Assembly: GCF_900010755.1 (NCBI RefSeq)
Contig: NZ_CZJT01000153.1
Location: 1-41,230 of the forward strand
Reading direction: 5' to 3'
Source of the DNA: Paeniglutamicibacter antarcticus
GTDB lineage: Bacteria; Actinomycetota; Actinomycetes; Actinomycetales; Micrococcaceae
DNA: 41,230 nt
The translations under genes and the position numbers were made by a program. Of the stretch, positions 40,499-41,230 are shown piece by piece. The notes under the pieces were generated by a model. That model saw only the letters and a program-made list of their open reading frames with translations, searched no databases and was not told the origin of the DNA. How positions within the stretch are numbered: position 1 is the stretch's first letter; each line of letters opens with the position of its first letter.

Positions 40499-41083
40499 TT
40501 AAACGGCAATCTCTCCGGCGCGTTTGATGGCACGGTAAACCGTGGAACGGGCTACCCCGAAAAGCTCGGCGATTTCAACAGTCGTGTGTGTCCCCGTCCG
40601 GTGCACGGAAACAAGGTGTGCTTCCTGGGCCTTGGAGAGCTTGGGCTGTTTTCCGCGCAGCTTGCCCTTTGCCTTGGCGACGGCCATCCCCTCGCGGGTT
40701 CGTGCCCGGATCAGGTCTGCCTCGAATTCGGCAACCATGGCCAGGACATTGAAAAGGAGTTTGCCCACGGGGTCGGTGGGGTCATGCACGGAGCCGCCGA
40801 TGCTGAGCTTGACCTCGCGGCGAGTAAGTTCATCGACGATGTCTTTTGCATCGCGCAGCGACCGGGCCAGTCGGTCGAGCTTGGCCACGACCAGGGTGTC
40901 CCCGCCCCGGCAGGCCGCCAGCGCTTGCCCAAGTCCGGGCCGCGCCCTGTTCGAACCGGTGAGGCCTTGGTCGGTGAAAGTCATCTCCGGTGTCACACCC
41001 AAAGCAAGCAATGCGTTTTTTTGGGCGGTGAGGTCTTGGTCATTGGTGGATACGCGCGCGTACCCGATCAGGAGTCCGGTCAT
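40499..41083 (-). CDS. Serine recombinase/resolvase (intact)
   Basis: A 194-residue resolvase. The nucleophile is S12 in GYARVSTNDQ; other catalytic parts are KLDRLARS and the LLFNVLAMVAEFEADLIRARTR helix. The C-terminal helix-turn-helix is IAELFGVARSTVYRAIKRAG. I chose the ATG at 41083; the longer frame to the edge is upstream DNA. It is the full-length relative of the truncated copy at 24219-24729. It may resolve cointegrates of an element continuing past the window, or plasmid multimers. The sequence from 41084 to the edge is non-coding and is where its res site would be. Confidence 0.9.
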   Translation of the reverse strand: MTGLLIGYARVSTNDQDLTAQKNALLALGVTPEMTFTDQGLTGSNRARPGLGQALAACRGGDTLVVAKLDRLARSLRDAKDIVDELTRREVKLSIGGSVHDPTDPVGKLLFNVLAMVAEFEADLIRARTREGMAVAKAKGKLRGKQPKLSKAQEAHLVSVHRTGTHTTVEIAELFGVARSTVYRAIKRAGEIAV

Positions 41084-41230
41084 GGTTTGAGTGTAGCGTT
41101 TAGCCCCCGGGAGATTCTGTCGATCGAAGCAACACCTACTTTCAAGGTGATTCGATATGTATCTTCGTTCCTCGTCTCCAACGGGCGTCCGCTTTCTTGC
41201 CTCGGTCAAACAAGGAAACAGTCTCAATTC

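Noticed and set aside
40542..41090. 182-aa plus-strand ORF
   Set aside because: Antisense to the intact resolvase; a similar shadow occurs opposite the truncated resolvase copy at 24132-24596.
1..41230. tRNA or rRNA genes
   Set aside because: No cloverleaf-like or rRNA-like sequence was recognised on either strand by eye; a covariance search was not possible.

Overview
The window reads as a mosaic conjugative plasmid, or a plasmid-derived region, from a high-GC Gram-positive actinobacterium. Arthrobacter, Glutamicibacter or a related Micrococcaceae genus is the most likely host. The evidence is the SCO6880/VirB4/VirD4 conjugation set, the DUF4192 and DUF6668-type plasmid proteins, a primase-polymerase-like Rep, a ParA plus ribbon-helix-helix partition pair, and two lineages of actinobacterial serine resolvases. 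No sequence search was possible, so the genus is an inference.

Layout. (1) 1-250: cut end of an IS3-family element. (2) 684-10680: a defence-like island. It holds an ImmA/IrrE peptidase translationally coupled to a DUF4411 PIN-like protein, a DUF6602 nuclease-fold protein, a single-chain Type ISP restriction-modification enzyme, and a divergent DEDDh exonuclease fused to a UvrD-type helicase. (3) 10862-11951: an overlapping operon of glutaredoxin, ribbon-helix-helix protein and GNAT acetyltransferase. (4) 12142-14349: plasmid housekeeping proteins including DUF4192, followed by a hairpin- and iteron-rich segment (14641-14834). (5) 14901-16651: umuD-umuC with a LexA-box-like sequence. (6) 17003-18140: parA and its ribbon-helix-helix partner, bracketed by matching inverted repeats that look like centromere or operator sites. 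(7) 18666-24814: a complete Tn3-family transposon with 37-bp ends and a 5-bp target duplication, carrying a TetR-controlled pair of SMR efflux genes. Resolvase pseudogenes lie beside and inside it. (8) 24848-26866: Rep gene with a predicted countertranscribed RNA in its leader. (9) 26865-40330: type IV secretion and conjugation genes in two divergent operons, with a strong 24-bp palindrome in the control region between them. (10) 40499-41083: an intact resolvase.

How it works together. Rep, the predicted antisense RNA and parAB would give copy-number control and stable inheritance. The divergent conjugation operons would build the mating channel: pilin-like subunit, TrbL/VirB6-like protein, SCO6880 plus VirB4 ATPase, VirD4 coupling protein and a wall-cutting lytic transglycosylase/M23 enzyme. 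No relaxase is visible, so it must lie outside the window or be supplied in trans. The defence island, umuDC and the efflux transposon are accessory cargo. The least familiar parts are the exonuclease-helicase fusion beside the Type ISP enzyme, the coupled glutaredoxin/RHH/GNAT operon, the 22-bp iteron cluster, and the predicted Rep antisense RNA.
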